Source of the DNA: Thermomonospora catenispora
GTDB lineage: Bacteria; Actinomycetota; Actinomycetes; Streptosporangiales; Streptosporangiaceae
DNA length: 64,000 nt
NCBI RefSeq assembly: GCF_006363815.1
Contig: NZ_RRYT01000002.1
Coordinates: 233,756-297,755, forward strand
Direction of reading: 5' to 3'
The stretch's first letter is position 1. Every line of letters begins with the position of its first letter. Shown in pieces: positions 63,145-64,000 of the stretch. Both the position numbers and the translations under genes were made by a program. Under the pieces are notes generated by a model. The model made no database searches. It was not told the DNA's origin and worked only from the letters and a program-made list of their open reading frames with translations.

Positions 63145-64000
63145 TCAGGCGGCCAGCGCCCGTTCGCCGTCGGCCGCGTCGCGGGACGCGGCGGCGCGGA
63201 CGTCCGCCAGATCGGAGACCGCCCCGATCGGCAGCATCGCCGAACCGGCCGCGATCAGCAGCGCGAACAGCGCCACCAGGCTCAGCCCGCCGCGCAGGGA
63301 GGTCGCCTCGGCCAGCCAGCCGATCAGCACCGGACCGACCAGCAGCCCGCCGTAGCCCATCGCGCTGACCTGGGCGACCGAGGCGTCCGAGCGGCCCGGC
63401 GCGGCCGTGCCCGCCAGCGAGATCAGCGTGGGCACGATCGTGCAGACCGCCAGTCCGGTGAACACGAAGCCCGCCAGCGCCACCGGGGTCGCGGGGGCGC
63501 CGAGCACGACGCCGGTCCCGGCCGCCGTGCCCAGGCTCGCGGCCACCAGCAGGCGCCGGGTGCCCAGCAGCGTCCGCACCCGGTCGCCGACCAGCCGGCC
63601 CGCCAGCATCGCCGCCTCGAACAGCGGATAGCCCAGCGCCGCCACCCATTCGGCCGTGCGCAGCTCCCCGTGCAGCAGCAGCCCGCTCCAGTCGGCCACC
63701 GCGCCCTCGGTCAGGAACGCCATGAACGCCAGCGCCCCGATCACGTACACCGCGACCGGCAGCCGGGCCCGTCCGCCGCTCGTGCGGGCGGCCGGGCGGG
63801 CGCCGTCGTCCAGGTAGGTCCGTCCCAGCGCCAGCGCGACCGGGACGGCGGCCAGCGCCACCCCCAGGACCGTCTGGGTGTACGACAGCCCGATGAACGC
63901 CGTCAGCGCCCCGAACAGTCCGCCGGACATCGCGCCCACGCACCAGCCGGCGTGCATCCCGCTCATCAGCGGCCTCCGGTACGCCCGTTCCACCACGCTG
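63145..64000 (-). CDS. MFS transporter, 5' end outside the window
   Basis: 285 residues are visible in a minus-strand frame that stays open to the window edge. About eight hydrophobic helices are seen, for example GGLFGALTAFIGLSY, VAVYVIGALAFMAFL and LAGFVFTGLAVCTIVPTLI. RPLMSGMHAGWCVGAMSGG matches the middle of sugar-phosphate/FucP-like MFS proteins, so the N-terminal four or so helices are missing. An internal GTG at 63996 is not the true start. It is convergent with the transglutaminase gene. Substrate unknown. Confidence 0.8.
   Translation of the reverse strand, partial: SVVERAYRRPLMSGMHAGWCVGAMSGGLFGALTAFIGLSYTQTVLGVALAAVPVALALGRTYLDDGARPAARTSGGRARLPVAVYVIGALAFMAFLTEGAVADWSGLLLHGELRTAEWVAALGYPLFEAAMLAGRLVGDRVRTLLGTRRLLVAASLGTAAGTGVVLGAPATPVALAGFVFTGLAVCTIVPTLISLAGTAAPGRSDASVAQVSAMGYGGLLVGPVLIGWLAEATSLRGGLSLVALFALLIAAGSAMLPIGAVSDLADVRAAASRDAADGERALAA

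Overview
The window is about 64 kb of very GC-rich DNA. Genes are densely packed, G/C dominates third codon positions, GTG starts are frequent, and many starts overlap the previous stop by 4 bp. Together with ergothioneine genes, GlgE-pathway genes, PASTA-less Ser/Thr kinases, SWIM/SNF2 genes and leaderless TANNNT promoters, this points to an actinomycete. A member of the Streptosporangiales (Thermomonospora/Actinomadura-like) is my best guess, but that is inference and not proven by any single gene. I saw no rRNA, tRNA, CRISPR array, prophage or insertion sequence.

Layout. (1) 1-6.9 kb: an ECF-type sigma factor with a membrane-anchored proline-rich tail; the divergent ergothioneine operon egtA-egtB-egtC-egtD; a LacI-type regulator. 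(2) 7.0-10.4 kb: a four-gene osmoprotectant (glycine betaine/choline type) ABC transporter in which every junction overlaps by 4 bp. (3) 10.6-19.6 kb: a DUF2510-like membrane protein, then histidine utilisation: an IclR regulator divergent from hutH-hutU-(M20 amidohydrolase)-hutF-hutI. This is the formiminoglutamate deiminase route, with an M20 enzyme where hutG would be expected. (4) 19.6-25.1 kb: flavin reductase, SppA protease, PaaI-type thioesterase, a membrane Ser/Thr kinase, and a NUDIX-NYN fusion.

(5) 25.1-48.1 kb: alpha-glucan metabolism. glgE-treS-mak run leftwards from a divergent promoter region shared with glgP. The usual partner glgB lies 12 kb further on, separated by two same-strand operons: a seven-gene surface-polysaccharide operon (two GT2 enzymes, a GNAT/CelD-like acyltransferase, a polysaccharide deacetylase, a flippase and two membrane proteins) and a P450-glycoside hydrolase-GNAT operon whose acyltransferase is a paralogue of the one in the first operon. 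This is the most unusual block and the best candidate for an undescribed pathway: a cell-surface glycan modified by acylation, deacetylation and perhaps oxidation.

(6) 48.2-52.0 kb: a SWIM zinc-finger protein coupled to a SNF2 helicase. (7) 52.2-56.6 kb: a short-chain dehydrogenase, an intact membrane Ser/Thr kinase, and a neighbouring paralogue whose kinase domain has lost key residues (predicted pseudokinase). (8) 56.9-58.7 kb: etfB-etfA, ended by a perfect 46-bp palindrome. (9) 58.9-63.1 kb: a MoxR ATPase - DUF58 - transglutaminase operon. (10) The right edge holds a truncated MFS transporter.

Limits: all functions come from reading translated motifs and gene order by eye. Starts were chosen from Shine-Dalgarno spacing, 4-bp overlaps, leaderless -10 motifs and family length. 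Promoters, operators and terminators are pattern calls only.
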